Part shown: in pieces, positions 7,944-16,747 of the stretch | Position numbering within the stretch: the first letter of the stretch is position 1 | How the letters are laid out: each line of letters starts with the position of its first letter | NCBI RefSeq assembly: GCF_900114475.1 | Contig: NZ_FOTE01000014.1 | Location: 76,153-140,152 of the forward strand | From: Paenibacillus sp. 1_12 | GTDB taxonomy: Bacteria > Bacillota > Bacilli > Paenibacillales > NBRC-103111 | Reading direction: 5' to 3' | DNA length: 64,000 nt | The notes under the pieces: model-generated | Databases searched by the model: none | Told to the model about the DNA's origin: nothing | What the model saw: only the letters and a program-made list of their open reading frames with translations | Position numbers and translations under genes: made by a program

Positions 7944-8906
7944 TCAAAATAATGTCAATTGCACGGGTTCTGCACATTCAGCGGTTTTATCAGGAGTCAT
8001 AGCTGCTTTGGATGAGGTCGGAGTGAATTTATGATTGTTCAGCTTATGCTTCAGAAGCCAGGTATCAATCTTGCGCATAATCGGATCGCGGTAAGAGGAA
8101 GGCGCGTAGGCAGAGCTGTGATATAGCTGTGCGTAACGCTCGGCCAGCTGCGGATAATGCTGCCGAAGGGTTTGAAAGAACCATACCTTGACTGAAGAAG
8201 TGCTTAGTCGCAAATAAGAAGGCATGATGAACTGCGCCCCTGCTCGTGCTGCTGCAGCAATCAGCTCTTGTAATTCTGTCTCATCGTCGGTTATATAGGG
8301 CAGGATCGGAGCGACGAAAACGCCAGTGGGTATTCCCTCGGAAGACAGTCTCTCGACCGTTTGCAGGCGCTTGACAGGAGACGGAGTTGACGGCTCAAAC
8401 TGCCGCCAGATCGTGTTGCTCTGGGTGCTGATACTTATGTTAATGGAAATAATGGGAAGCTTACGCAGCAGATCAAGATCTCTTAGGATTAAAGGAGAGC
8501 GTGTAGTAATCGATACAGGAATTTGAAACTCAGCCAATACCTCGAGACAGCCGCGAGTCAGCATGGCCTTGCTTTCGATTTGCTGATAAGGATCAGTAGC
8601 CGTGCCGATAGCAATCGGCTCCCATTCGACAGCTCGTTTGCTGCCGCGCAGGCGTTTTTCAATTTGTGCTCTGAGCACAGCTGGGGCATCTGATTTCATG
8701 AAAATATGGTTCTGAAACGTGTCATCTGCCGCAATGCCAAGGAAGGAGTGGGTCGAGCGCGCATAGCAAAAGCTGCAGCCATGCTGGCAGCCGCGATACG
8801 GATTAATGGACCAGTCGAATGGCATAGACGGAGCTTTAACCGGATTGAGTATGGTTTTGGCCTGAAGCGGCTCATAACGGACTTTGGAAGGTTCGGTTGT
8901 AGACAT
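7944..8906 (-). CDS. SPL-like radical SAM protein (COG1533)
   Basis: 320 residues. A radical SAM cluster motif CQHGCSFC (Cys-x3-Cys-x2-Cys) sits near residue 40, within NPYRGCQHGCSFCYAR, typical of the spore-photoproduct-lyase-like / Rv2578c-like group. The GTATDPYQQIE segment is SAM-binding. It lacks the DNA-lesion Cys context of true SplB as far as I can tell, so the substrate is unknown. The ATG at 8906 has GAGGTGA upstream. It is divergent from the sensor kinase and convergent with the Kiwa-like operon. Confidence 0.88.
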   Translation of the reverse strand: MSTTEPSKVRYEPLQAKTILNPVKAPSMPFDWSINPYRGCQHGCSFCYARSTHSFLGIAADDTFQNHIFMKSDAPAVLRAQIEKRLRGSKRAVEWEPIAIGTATDPYQQIESKAMLTRGCLEVLAEFQIPVSITTRSPLILRDLDLLRKLPIISINISISTQSNTIWRQFEPSTPSPVKRLQTVERLSSEGIPTGVFVAPILPYITDDETELQELIAAAARAGAQFIMPSYLRLSTSSVKVWFFQTLRQHYPQLAERYAQLYHSSAYAPSSYRDPIMRKIDTWLLKHKLNNHKFTPTSSKAAMTPDKTAECAEPVQLTLF

Positions 8907-9085
8907 TTTAGAGAATCACCTCTATAAAAGGGAATGTATGTTCTTGTTTTATCCTAACAGACAGCATCTGGGAAAGCAAGTCTGCAAGAATATACTCATG
9001 GACCCTGCGGGAAGAGGCAGGCACGCTCCAATATGGTATACTGGGGCCATGGTATATTCGTAAATGACGGAGGTAACAAGGTAGA

Positions 9086-10495
9086 ATGGAATTTACCAAG
9101 GTGTTCTTTATTAATATTTGTATACTCACCACGCTCGCCTATATGGCGATGCTTGTTCATAAATATGTGCTTGCAGAAGCCTCGGGATCTTTAAAATATG
9201 GACTGTCTGTGCTGGCAGCAATTGGAGCCGGCTGGGCAACGATGATCTTTGGACTTAATATCGGGCAAGATACAATATTCGATTTGCGATTTATGCCTCT
9301 CATTATATGCACGTTGGCTTACTCCCAGCCTATAACGCTGCTGATCATTGGAGCCGGGATTGGAGCTGCCAGACTATCTTTCGGATTAAGCGAAGCAGCC
9401 TGGGCTGGTTTCTGGAACATTCTCATATTAGGTTTACTATGTATGCTGATGAATATTATGATGAAACGGGTATGTTGGAGCTACCTAACGAAGATGATGA
9501 TCGTGATTATTACCGTAAATGTGGTGTATTGTATCAATATCGGGATGCTAGGTGTGATTCCGGCATTTCAGTATTTCTCGGTTACGTTTCCGTTGACGTT
9601 TCCAGTCAGCTTGCTGCTAAGCTTTTTTTTCGCGTTTATGCTGTATGATTTTCAAGTTGAAAGACGCAGAGTCGTAGATATTCAAGTCGCAAATTCGTCG
9701 CTTCAAAGACAGACAGACGAATTGTTACAGACGCGTTTGGATGTTGAGCATAAGGCGAAGCAACTGCTGCTGGCATCCCAATACAAATCGGAGTTTTTGG
9801 TGAATATGTCCCATGAGCTGCGAACGCCATTGAATAGCATTATTTCATTATCCCAGATGATTCGTGATGAAGAGAAGCGCAAAGAGGAGCATGAAACCGC
9901 TGATTACGCCGAGATCATTAATGGCTCTGGACAGGAACTGCTGCAGCTGATCGATGATATTCTGGATTTGTCTAAGGTTGAAGCCGGCCGGATGGAGATA
10001 ATGGCTGAGGATGTTATCGTCAGTGAAATTGCGTATGTGCTGCAGTTCCATTTCCGCCATATTGCCGAGCAAAAGGGACTGGATTTTACGATTTACATGG
10101 CACCCGATGTCCCGGCAGTCATTCGTACAGATGCACTACGACTGCAGCAAATTCTTCGAAACCTGTTGTCCAATGCCTTTAAATTTACGGCCGTAGGTCG
10201 TGTGCTGCTCGATATCCGCAAGGCGGTATGTTCGAATGATGATACTGCCGGAGAATGGATTGCTTTTACGGTTTGTGATACAGGGATTGGGATCAAGGAA
10301 AGCGTGCAAGCAGCGATTTTTGAAGCATTCCAGCAGGCAGACGGTTCTATCAGCCGTAAGTATGGAGGAACCGGATTAGGATTGTCGATCAGCCGCGCGA
10401 TGACAGAACTGCTAGGAGGCAGTTTAAGCGTAGACAGTAGGGAGAGTGAAGGAAGCGCCTTTACTTTATATTTACCTATCCGTGGAGATCAATAA
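9086..10495 (+). CDS. orphan sensor histidine kinase with LytS-type membrane domain
   Basis: 469 residues. The N-terminus (about 1-190) has several membrane helices and a DLRFMPLIICTLAYSQP segment resembling the 5TM receptor domain of LytS/YhcK proteins. A short coiled linker leads to a HisKA domain with the phospho-acceptor His243 in NMSHELRTPLNS, then a HATPase domain with N-box LQQILRNLLSNAFKF, G1 DTGIGI and G2 GGTGLGLSI. It has no receiver domain and no response-regulator neighbour. The ribosome binding site is GGAGG, 12 nt before the ATG. The stimulus is unknown. Confidence 0.88.
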   Translation: MEFTKVFFINICILTTLAYMAMLVHKYVLAEASGSLKYGLSVLAAIGAGWATMIFGLNIGQDTIFDLRFMPLIICTLAYSQPITLLIIGAGIGAARLSFGLSEAAWAGFWNILILGLLCMLMNIMMKRVCWSYLTKMMIVIITVNVVYCINIGMLGVIPAFQYFSVTFPLTFPVSLLLSFFFAFMLYDFQVERRRVVDIQVANSSLQRQTDELLQTRLDVEHKAKQLLLASQYKSEFLVNMSHELRTPLNSIISLSQMIRDEEKRKEEHETADYAEIINGSGQELLQLIDDILDLSKVEAGRMEIMAEDVIVSEIAYVLQFHFRHIAEQKGLDFTIYMAPDVPAVIRTDALRLQQILRNLLSNAFKFTAVGRVLLDIRKAVCSNDDTAGEWIAFTVCDTGIGIKESVQAAIFEAFQQADGSISRKYGGTGLGLSISRAMTELLGGSLSVDSRESEGSAFTLYLPIRGDQ

Positions 10496-10527
10496 GAAAC
10501 GGTTTCAATCTGCGATATACTTAAAGT

Positions 10528-10563
10528 AAAACAGACTCTATTTCACGCAAATAGGGTCTGTTT
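10528..10563 (+). terminator. terminator after the sensor kinase
   Basis: AAACAGACTCTATTT pairs with AAATAGGGTCTGTTT (one G:U) around a 6-nt loop. It lies 33 nt after the kinase stop. Confidence 0.7.
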
Positions 10564-10695
10564 GCTTGTGGGAAGAGAAAGAGATCCCGCTTTTTTACGC
10601 AACTGGTAGCTATGAAATATCCGTATATGTGTGGGGAGCTAACCGTATAATTGTACCAAATCATCCGATACTGAACAGGTGGAGGTGGTTTGGCT

Positions 10696-11016
10696 ATGGC
10701 GTTTTTAATAGGAGCAGCAGTCATTGTGATCCCAATATTTATGTTCTCGACAGTCAAATGGAATCGTGGCTACGGAGTTGGGCTTAGCTTCGATATGCTG
10801 GCTATCGTCAGTGGCTGGGTGATCGGGATTATGGCCGCAGTAAACATTTATGAAATTAATCGTGATCAAGAAGTGATGATGACGACAATCCATAAGCTGT
10901 TTGCCGATGAGCGCTTTCTGGCGAGCGGCGCTTATCTGGGCAGTTATATCATGTATAGACTGATCGAGGTTGCCTGGGAATCGTATCAGGATATGAAGCT
11001 GCGCCGCAGCTCATAG
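10696..11016 (+). CDS. small two-helix membrane protein, unknown
   Basis: 106 residues from the ATG at 10696, which has GGAGG 10 nt upstream; the TTG at 10690 is too close to that site. Two hydrophobic segments (about 2-19 and 31-50) precede a charged C-terminal half with YEINRDQEVMMTTIHKLFADERF and a final basic KLRRSS. It is monocistronic, with a terminator behind it. I do not recognise the family. Confidence 0.6.
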   Translation: MAFLIGAAVIVIPIFMFSTVKWNRGYGVGLSFDMLAIVSGWVIGIMAAVNIYEINRDQEVMMTTIHKLFADERFLASGAYLGSYIMYRLIEVAWESYQDMKLRRSS

Positions 11017-11056
11017 AGAGCCGGGAGCCAAGGAGTTAGGGAAGTAAAATATGTAA

Positions 11057-11091
11057 AAGGCACCGGAGACGTTCATCATCTGCGGTGCCTT
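11057..11091. terminator. terminator between convergent genes
   Basis: AAGGCACCG pairs with CGGTGCCTT around a 17-nt loop. It lies between the small membrane protein (+) and the copper-amine-oxidase-N protein (-) and could serve both. Confidence 0.6.
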
Positions 11092-11111
11092 CTTATGCTG
11101 CTCCAAGCTGC

Positions 11112-11906
11112 TTATTGCATAAAGGGCTTCTTTTCCTTTTGCTCATAGGGCATTGCATCGGGTTGAGTCTGGAGAATCCATTGATCATAGGAGTCTTTAA
11201 ATACATCGCAGGTGAACTCATAAACGACAGATTCGGCAGGTGAGATCGTAACCCCGTAGGTCGTTTTGATAGCCTTGGAAACGGTGAAGCCAGCTTCGAA
11301 TTTGATTTTGGCGGAGCTGTTGTCACTGCTCATCACGATATCCTTAATGATCATATCGTTCTTTTTGATTCCATCACCAGCTGTAAGGGTAACGACGCGT
11401 TGAACGAAGCTGCTGCTTTGTGTGACACTTTCAATCAGCTTTCGGATCCTCTTTTGCGGTGTGCTATCAAAGCTGATTTGCACCGAGCGTTCGGTTTCAT
11501 CCCAAGCCACATCAGCTCCTGCGGCTTCACTGACAAATCGCAAGGGCATGAAGGTGCTGCCGCCCTGTATAACCGGAGACACCTCAAGAAGGTAAGTCGT
11601 TTTATTCACGATTGCGGTTGCTTTATTAATGGTTAACATAATGGTGAGTCCACCCTTGGTTGCTGTTGCCATCTGCTTGTCCATATCCCAAGATACGGTG
11701 TAACCAAGCTTTTCGAATAAGGCACGCATGGGCACCATGGTATTACCCTGTAAAATAAAAGGCTGCTGCTCCCATTGCTGCTTTTCCTGCGATATATAGA
11801 TGGGTATCTGCGGGTTGTTCTGGGCACTAGCCGTTAAGGGTGTAAGCAGCATCATGTACAGACATAGACCCATAGATATCCAATGTAAGCTTTTTAACCT
11901 AAGCAT
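11112..11906 (-). CDS. secreted copper-amine-oxidase N-terminal domain protein
   Basis: 264 residues with a Sec signal peptide (basic start, hydrophobic core about 9-22, cleavage after a TASAQ-like site). Two copies of the stalk-type Cu_amine_oxidN1 repeat follow: VPMRALFEKLGYTVSWDMDK and FMPLRFVSEAAGADVAWDETERSV. The C-terminal ~110 residues, with repeated beta segments, are unassigned. In Paenibacillaceae this N domain is common in surface proteins that have no oxidase activity, so I do not call an enzyme. The gene is monocistronic. Confidence 0.8.
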   Translation of the reverse strand: MLRLKSLHWISMGLCLYMMLLTPLTASAQNNPQIPIYISQEKQQWEQQPFILQGNTMVPMRALFEKLGYTVSWDMDKQMATATKGGLTIMLTINKATAIVNKTTYLLEVSPVIQGGSTFMPLRFVSEAAGADVAWDETERSVQISFDSTPQKRIRKLIESVTQSSSFVQRVVTLTAGDGIKKNDMIIKDIVMSSDNSSAKIKFEAGFTVSKAIKTTYGVTISPAESVVYEFTCDVFKDSYDQWILQTQPDAMPYEQKEKKPFMQ

Positions 11907-11950
11907 CTCGATATTCCTCCTGACTGAAACTATAAGTAGTACGATTCGGC

Positions 11951-12148
11951 TTATGCACGGTTACCTTTAAGCTCCTGTTGGGCATTTTGTAGAGCTTGGA
12001 TGATCTCGGCCAACTCCTGTTCGCTCCAGTGAAATGTTATATAACTTGGGACGAACCCGCCGCTGCTCACCTCAAGCATAGCCACTTGCTTATCATCGTC
12101 CACAATTAGCGATAACTGCTCGCTCTCATAAATTGGTTTCCATGCCAT
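11951..12148 (-). CDS. small hypothetical protein
   Basis: 65 residues from the ATG at 12148, with GGGAGGAAA upstream; the GTG at 12169 lies before that site. It begins MAWKPIYESEQLSLIVDDD, has VSYITF-like beta content (VPSYITFHWSEQEL) and ends in an acidic helix. There is no signal or membrane segment. It lies about 45 nt upstream of the secreted stalk protein on the same strand. Family unknown. Confidence 0.6.
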   Translation of the reverse strand: MAWKPIYESEQLSLIVDDDKQVAMLEVSSGGFVPSYITFHWSEQELAEIIQALQNAQQELKGNRA

Positions 12149-12339
12149 CGTGCATTTCCTCCCGTACACCTAATTTATACATCTAAACACAATTCGACAC
12201 AAGCGACACAAATCCTTTTGGTTTAAATAGACATTATACGGATGAGAGCGGGAATGGTTTCCCTTTTCGCTGAATTTTTGGTATCTTGGGAGTAGCGGCT
12301 TTGTATGGAACTGTACCATTTGGGGAGGAGATAGGCAGG

Positions 12340-13218
12340 ATGGAAGGGTTGGACAGGCATCATTCTAAAGAAGGAACGCCGCTCATATCTGTCATTATTC
12401 CAACGTATAATCGAGCAGATTACGTTAGTGAGCTGGTGGAGTCCTTGTGGAGACAGACCTATCGTCATTTGCAAATTATTATCGTGAATGATGCAGGAGA
12501 ACCGGTTGATTTTCTGCGTACACTCTATCCCGAGCTGGAGTTGAATATCGTCAATATGGAGCGCAATTCCAAGCATGTTCATGCTCGAAACCTTGGTCTT
12601 ACGCTGGTTCATGGTGAATATATTCTGCTGTGCGACGATGATGATCTGCTGCTGCCAACACATATCGAGCGGATGTTGAAGGAAATTGAAGGCTTTGATA
12701 TGGTCTATTCGGATGTGGAGATCTTTGATTATATCGTGGAAAAGCGGACACGACGGGCGACAAAACGGTTCGTATTTGCTTATGAGCATGATGTAGCGGC
12801 GATGCGCAGGTTCTCAACTTTCGTCTCGTCAGGCTGTTTGTATCGTGCGGCGATGCATGAGCGGTTAGGATGTTTTGATGAAGAGATGTATCATTATTGG
12901 GATTGGGATTTCTTTTTAAGAGCGGTTGAGCATTATCGGGTTAAAAGAGTGCCAGTAGCAAGCGCATTGTACGCATTTTCGGAGATAGGCGGCAATATGT
13001 CGGGTCAGCATGAGGACATGCGGCCCTATCTGGACAAGCTGTCGGCCAAGCACGGATTAGGCGAGCTTCCAACCAAAAACTTCCTTGTACTATTGGAGGA
13101 GCCGGAGGTGCTGAGTCGCAAAGCAAAGACAGAAGTACTGTGGGATGGAGAGCCCATCGTATCCAGACGTGCGCTGCAATCGGTGATATGCGTAGAGGAC
13201 GGCTTAAAGAGCTTATGA
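12340..13218 (+). CDS. GT2 family glycosyltransferase
   Basis: 292 residues from the ATG at 12340, with GGGGAGGAG upstream; the in-frame TTG at 12286 has no site. The GT-A fold is shown by ISVIIPTYNRADYV at the start, the nucleotide-sugar region IIIVNDAG, the DDDD metal-binding segment in LLCDDDDLLLP, and the WDWDFFLRA acceptor or base region. It probably transfers a sugar to a surface polysaccharide or protein on the cytoplasmic side; the sugar and acceptor are not evident. It ends 18 nt before recQ. Confidence 0.85.
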   Translation: MEGLDRHHSKEGTPLISVIIPTYNRADYVSELVESLWRQTYRHLQIIIVNDAGEPVDFLRTLYPELELNIVNMERNSKHVHARNLGLTLVHGEYILLCDDDDLLLPTHIERMLKEIEGFDMVYSDVEIFDYIVEKRTRRATKRFVFAYEHDVAAMRRFSTFVSSGCLYRAAMHERLGCFDEEMYHYWDWDFFLRAVEHYRVKRVPVASALYAFSEIGGNMSGQHEDMRPYLDKLSAKHGLGELPTKNFLVLLEEPEVLSRKAKTEVLWDGEPIVSRRALQSVICVEDGLKSL

Positions 13219-13236
13219 AGCAAGGGGGAACATGAT

Positions 13237-15015
13237 GTGATAGGCACGATGGAGCAGGCGGAAACGCTGCTGAAGACATATTACGGCTACGGTTCCTTCC
13301 GTGACGGGCAAAAACAAGTGATTTCCAGTATTCTAAATAAACAGGATACGCTTGGCATTATGCCAACAGGCGGTGGGAAGTCGATCTGCTATCAAGTTCC
13401 AGCTATGCTGCTAGAGGGGACAACGATAGTTGTATCCCCGTTGATTTCACTGATGAAGGATCAGGTCGATGGCTTGGACAGCATCGGGGTATCGGCAGCT
13501 TACATTAACAGTTCACTTTCGTACGCCCAGGTGGAGACACGTATTCGAAAGGCACGCCTTGGCGAGTACAAGCTGCTATATGTAGCGCCAGAGCGGCTGG
13601 AATCGGAACGTTTTATCGAGCTGCTCGCCAATCTGGAGGTGCCGATGGTTGCCATAGATGAGGCGCATTGTGTCTCGCAATGGGGCCATGATTTTCGCCC
13701 AAGCTACATGGCAATCAGCCGGCTCGTTACGCTGCTGCCGAAGCGGCCGATTGTCGCTGCCTTTACAGCTACGGCTACGGATCAGGTACGTGAAGACATC
13801 GTCAAGCACCTGCAGCTGCGTACGCCCGAAGTGTTCGTGACTGGCTTTGCGCGTGAAAATTTGGCCTTGTCGGTTATCAAAGGCGAGAACAAGCGGGATG
13901 TGCTGCTTGGCTATATTCATGAGCATGAGGATGAGGTCGGCATTATTTATGCGGCAACACGCAAGGAAGTTGACAATTTATACGAGCTGCTGCGCAAGCA
14001 GCGAATTCCGGTTGGCAAATATCATGCAGGGATGACCGATAAAGAACGAGCCGAGGCTCAGGAGCAATTCCTGTATGATGAAATTCGCGTTATGGTAGCT
14101 AGCAACGCATTCGGAATGGGTATCGATAAATCAAACGTACGCTATGTCATCCATTACAATATGCCGAAAAATATGGAGGCTTATTACCAGGAGGCTGGAC
14201 GTGCGGGACGTGACGGTGAACCGAGCGAGTGCATGCTGCTGTTCAGCCCACAGGACATTCACATTCAGAAGTTTTTGATCGAGCAGTCGATTGGTGATCC
14301 GGAGCGGCAGGCTCAGGAGTATCGTCGACTCCAGCAGATGGCGGATTACTGCCACACCTCACAATGCCTGCAGCGTTATATTGTGCGCTATTTCGGTGAT
14401 GAGGGCGAGGATTGTGGTCGGTGCAGCTCCTGCAGTACCGAACGGCAAATGACGGACATTACGATAGAAGCCCAAAAGATCTTTTCTTGTGTACGGCGGA
14501 TGAAGGAACGCTTCGGTGCGACTACGGTTGCATCAGTGCTGAAGGGCTCGCGCAATAAGAAAGTATTGGAGATGGGCTTTGATAGCCTGACAACCTATGG
14601 ACTGCTGAAGGAACGCACGGAAAAAGAAATTGTCGATCTGATCCAGCTGCTTGTAGCTGAGGGCTATTTGCTTATTACCGATGGCAAATTCCCAGTACTC
14701 CGTTTACACGCTAAAGCACAAGCAGTCTTGGCAGGCGAGGAGCGGGTTGAGCAAAAAATGCGCATTCGACAGGCTCCTGTGGCCCGCGAGGTCGAGGCTG
14801 ATCTGTTCGACGAGCTGCGGCAGCTGCGCATGACGATTGCGAAAAGGGAGGGCATCCCACCTTACATCGTATTTCCGGATAGTACACTTCGGGAGATGTG
14901 CGGAATCAAACCGACGAATCCGGCAGCTATGCTGAAGATCAAGGGTGTCGGGGAAGCCAAATTTTTCAAATACGGGGCCTACTTCATCGATTTTTTCAAA
15001 AGCTATCCAGGATAG
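13237..15015 (+). CDS. recQ: ATP-dependent DNA helicase RecQ
   Basis: 592 residues, a full-length 3'-5' helicase for recombination and fork repair. Walker A TGGGKS is at about 44-49, motif II DEAHCVSQWGHDFRPSY is centred near 145, and motif VI YYQEAGRAGRDG follows. A zinc region (CHTSQCLQRYIVRYFGDEGEDCGRCSSC) and a C-terminal HRDC domain (about 520-590) are present. The chosen GTG at 13237 has AGGGGG 8 nt upstream; the ATG at 13249 is too far from it. It is 18 nt after the glycosyltransferase and may share its transcript. Confidence 0.95.
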   Translation: MIGTMEQAETLLKTYYGYGSFRDGQKQVISSILNKQDTLGIMPTGGGKSICYQVPAMLLEGTTIVVSPLISLMKDQVDGLDSIGVSAAYINSSLSYAQVETRIRKARLGEYKLLYVAPERLESERFIELLANLEVPMVAIDEAHCVSQWGHDFRPSYMAISRLVTLLPKRPIVAAFTATATDQVREDIVKHLQLRTPEVFVTGFARENLALSVIKGENKRDVLLGYIHEHEDEVGIIYAATRKEVDNLYELLRKQRIPVGKYHAGMTDKERAEAQEQFLYDEIRVMVASNAFGMGIDKSNVRYVIHYNMPKNMEAYYQEAGRAGRDGEPSECMLLFSPQDIHIQKFLIEQSIGDPERQAQEYRRLQQMADYCHTSQCLQRYIVRYFGDEGEDCGRCSSCSTERQMTDITIEAQKIFSCVRRMKERFGATTVASVLKGSRNKKVLEMGFDSLTTYGLLKERTEKEIVDLIQLLVAEGYLLITDGKFPVLRLHAKAQAVLAGEERVEQKMRIRQAPVAREVEADLFDELRQLRMTIAKREGIPPYIVFPDSTLREMCGIKPTNPAAMLKIKGVGEAKFFKYGAYFIDFFKSYPG

Positions 15016-15177
15016 CAGGACATTGAATTATAAACGGGATCTATCATCATAATCATAGTAATGAAGTACAATCTTCATCATATTCATATTCAGCGTTTTT
15101 AACGGTTATCTTTATATAAGTAAGAAGGTTATCATTCATGATTTGAACGATTATTTTTGTAGAAGGTGAGCTTGTCT

Positions 15178-15852
15178 ATGGCAAAGCAAAAATATTATGT
15201 AGTGTGGGAAGGGAAAGTGCCGGGAATTTACGAGACTTGGGCTGAGTGCCAGCAGCAGACGAACGGTTATCCGCAGGCCAAATTCAAGGCCTATGAGAGT
15301 GCGGGTGATGCTCAGGCAGCACTTGCCCGAGGCTGGAAGTCTTCGTTTGCAGCGGCCAAAGCTGGGACTGGCGGAGCGGTCAGCTCCAGCAGCAGTACGA
15401 AGAAGGCAGGGGCGAAGTCCGCAGCGATTAGTGGGCTACCTCAACAGGTCGTGCTCGACAGTATCTCCGTAGATGTCGGCAGCAAGGGGAATCCAGGTAT
15501 TGTGGAGTACAAGGGAGTCAGCACAAGAACTGGTGAGGTTATCTTTGAGCATCCGCCGATTGCCAAGGGAACGAATAATCTGGGTGAATTTTTGGCGATT
15601 GTCCATGCGTTGGCTTATCTAAAGCAGCGAGGCAGCACGATGACGGTGTACAGCGATTCAATGACAGCGATGAGTTGGATTCGCAAAAAGGCTGTCGCCA
15701 CAACATTACCACGCGACGCTTCAACCGAGGAAATCTGGACGCTCGTTGACCGTGCGCTTTCTTGGCTGCATACGAATACCTACAGCAATCCGATTCTCAA
15801 ATGGGATACGAAGGCATGGGGAGAAATTAAAGCCGATTACGGCCGCAAGTAG
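15178..15852 (+). CDS. rnhA: RNase H1 with viroplasmin domain
   Basis: 224 residues from the ATG at 15178, with AAGGTGAG upstream; the GTG at 15166 overlaps that site. The N-terminal viroplasmin (hybrid-binding) domain, about 4-54, has YYVVWEGKVPGIYETWAEC. An Ala/Ser/Lys linker leads to the nuclease domain with the catalytic set D99 (SVDVGSKGNPG), E137 (NNLGEFLAI), D160 (VYSDS) and D210 (KWDTKAWG). It cleaves RNA in RNA-DNA hybrids. No gene is co-directional within 100 nt. Confidence 0.92.
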   Translation: MAKQKYYVVWEGKVPGIYETWAECQQQTNGYPQAKFKAYESAGDAQAALARGWKSSFAAAKAGTGGAVSSSSSTKKAGAKSAAISGLPQQVVLDSISVDVGSKGNPGIVEYKGVSTRTGEVIFEHPPIAKGTNNLGEFLAIVHALAYLKQRGSTMTVYSDSMTAMSWIRKKAVATTLPRDASTEEIWTLVDRALSWLHTNTYSNPILKWDTKAWGEIKADYGRK

Positions 15853-15901
15853 GGTTGGAAGGTAGAGATACTACGGACGAACTGTACATCATATAATCAG
15901 G

Positions 15902-15956
15902 ACCAAAGGGACTGTTCCTCTAGTAGCATTGTCTACTAAGGAAACAGTCCCTTGGT
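15902..15956. terminator. long hairpin, terminator
   Basis: A roughly 19-bp stem (ACCAAAGGGACTGTTCCT with AGGAAACAGTCCCTTGGT) is capped by a further 6-bp stem. It lies after RNase H1 and just beyond the 3' end of the convergent DUF4023 gene. There is no long T-run; it probably serves both strands. Confidence 0.65.
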
Positions 15957-15968
15957 TCGTTACTGATA

Positions 15969-16100
15969 TTATTTATTTGTACTATGCTGCTTATTAGACA
16001 GCCTGTCGCTTGGTGTCCCTTTACCCTGATGCTTTTTATTGGCCTCGGCTTTTTTCTGCGTGTCGTGTAACTTCTCTACAAAATCATGCGTGTTCTCCAT
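15969..16100 (-). CDS. DUF4023-like micro-protein
   Basis: 43 residues, too short for most gene callers. The ATG is at 16100, with GGGAGG 11 nt upstream. The sequence is MENTHDFVEKLHDTQKKAEA then NKKHQGKGTPSDRLSNKQ, highly hydrophilic, Lys/Asn/Gln-rich and without aromatic residues apart from one Phe. This matches the DUF4023 pattern (MENTH.FVEKLH.TQ) known from Bacilli. The function is unknown; small Lys-rich proteins of this type are often seen in spore-formers. Confidence 0.8.
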   Translation of the reverse strand: MENTHDFVEKLHDTQKKAEANKKHQGKGTPSDRLSNKQHSTNK

Positions 16101-16322
16101 GAATGATTAAGCCTCCCTTGATTGTAAAATCCATTGTTACTGTATCCCATTGATCTTCAAAACATGCATGGTCCGCAACAAGTAGTCTACATGGGCGATT
16201 AACACCTATCTGCCGAGCATTCGCGGAGAATTCTCCGAATCCTGGTATTCATCGCAGCAGTGGATATGGCTTTAGCCTAAAGCCTGTGTACGCAGCGTGA
16301 TTCTGCCAGCAGCAAGCCGTTG

Positions 16323-16568
16323 CTATCTGTCACCGCGTTCAATGTGCAAACGCGGCTTTGTATTAGCCGTTGTATCCCTATACATCTCCTGCTCCTGGCT
16401 TTCAAGCGGTAGACTGACGAGCTTCCATTCGGTTTGTCCCATTACAGGATCATAGGGGAATTCGTCTCCTCGCTTTAACGTTTCTTCACGCCCCCACTCG
16501 TTTTCATAAATGCCGTCGGTCTCCACTTCATGTCCGGAAACCGGCTCCATGCTTTTGTCCTCAGCCAT
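16323..16568 (-). CDS. small hydrophilic hypothetical protein
   Basis: 81 residues, with AGGAGG upstream of the ATG at a longish 12-nt spacing. An acidic N-terminus is followed by a region with DGIYENEWGREETLKRGDEFPYDP and TEWKLVSLPLE, resembling the short beta-rich domain found in YjzC-type Bacillus proteins. There is no signal peptide. It is divergent from the SulP gene and about 220 nt from the DUF4023 gene. That 220-nt gap holds a 14-bp palindrome (CGGAGAATTCTCCG) and nothing else I can support. Confidence 0.6.
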   Translation of the reverse strand: MAEDKSMEPVSGHEVETDGIYENEWGREETLKRGDEFPYDPVMGQTEWKLVSLPLESQEQEMYRDTTANTKPRLHIERGDR

Positions 16569-16747
16569 GTTTACCTTATGCCTCCTAAATCATAGTGATT
16601 TCGTTCGTTAGTATGCGCGCGTTTCCTGCAGCCTAAACACACTATGCATATTCCGGCGAAACGTTTATAATCAAAAACAGTGATCATCGGACCCGGCAAT
16701 CCTGAGAGTGGAGCGCTTATTTGAAATGAATAGGGAGAGGATTTATT

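Noticed and set aside
12223-12789. 188-codon minus-strand frame over the glycosyltransferase gene
   Set aside because: It is antisense to the GT2 gene, without family features.
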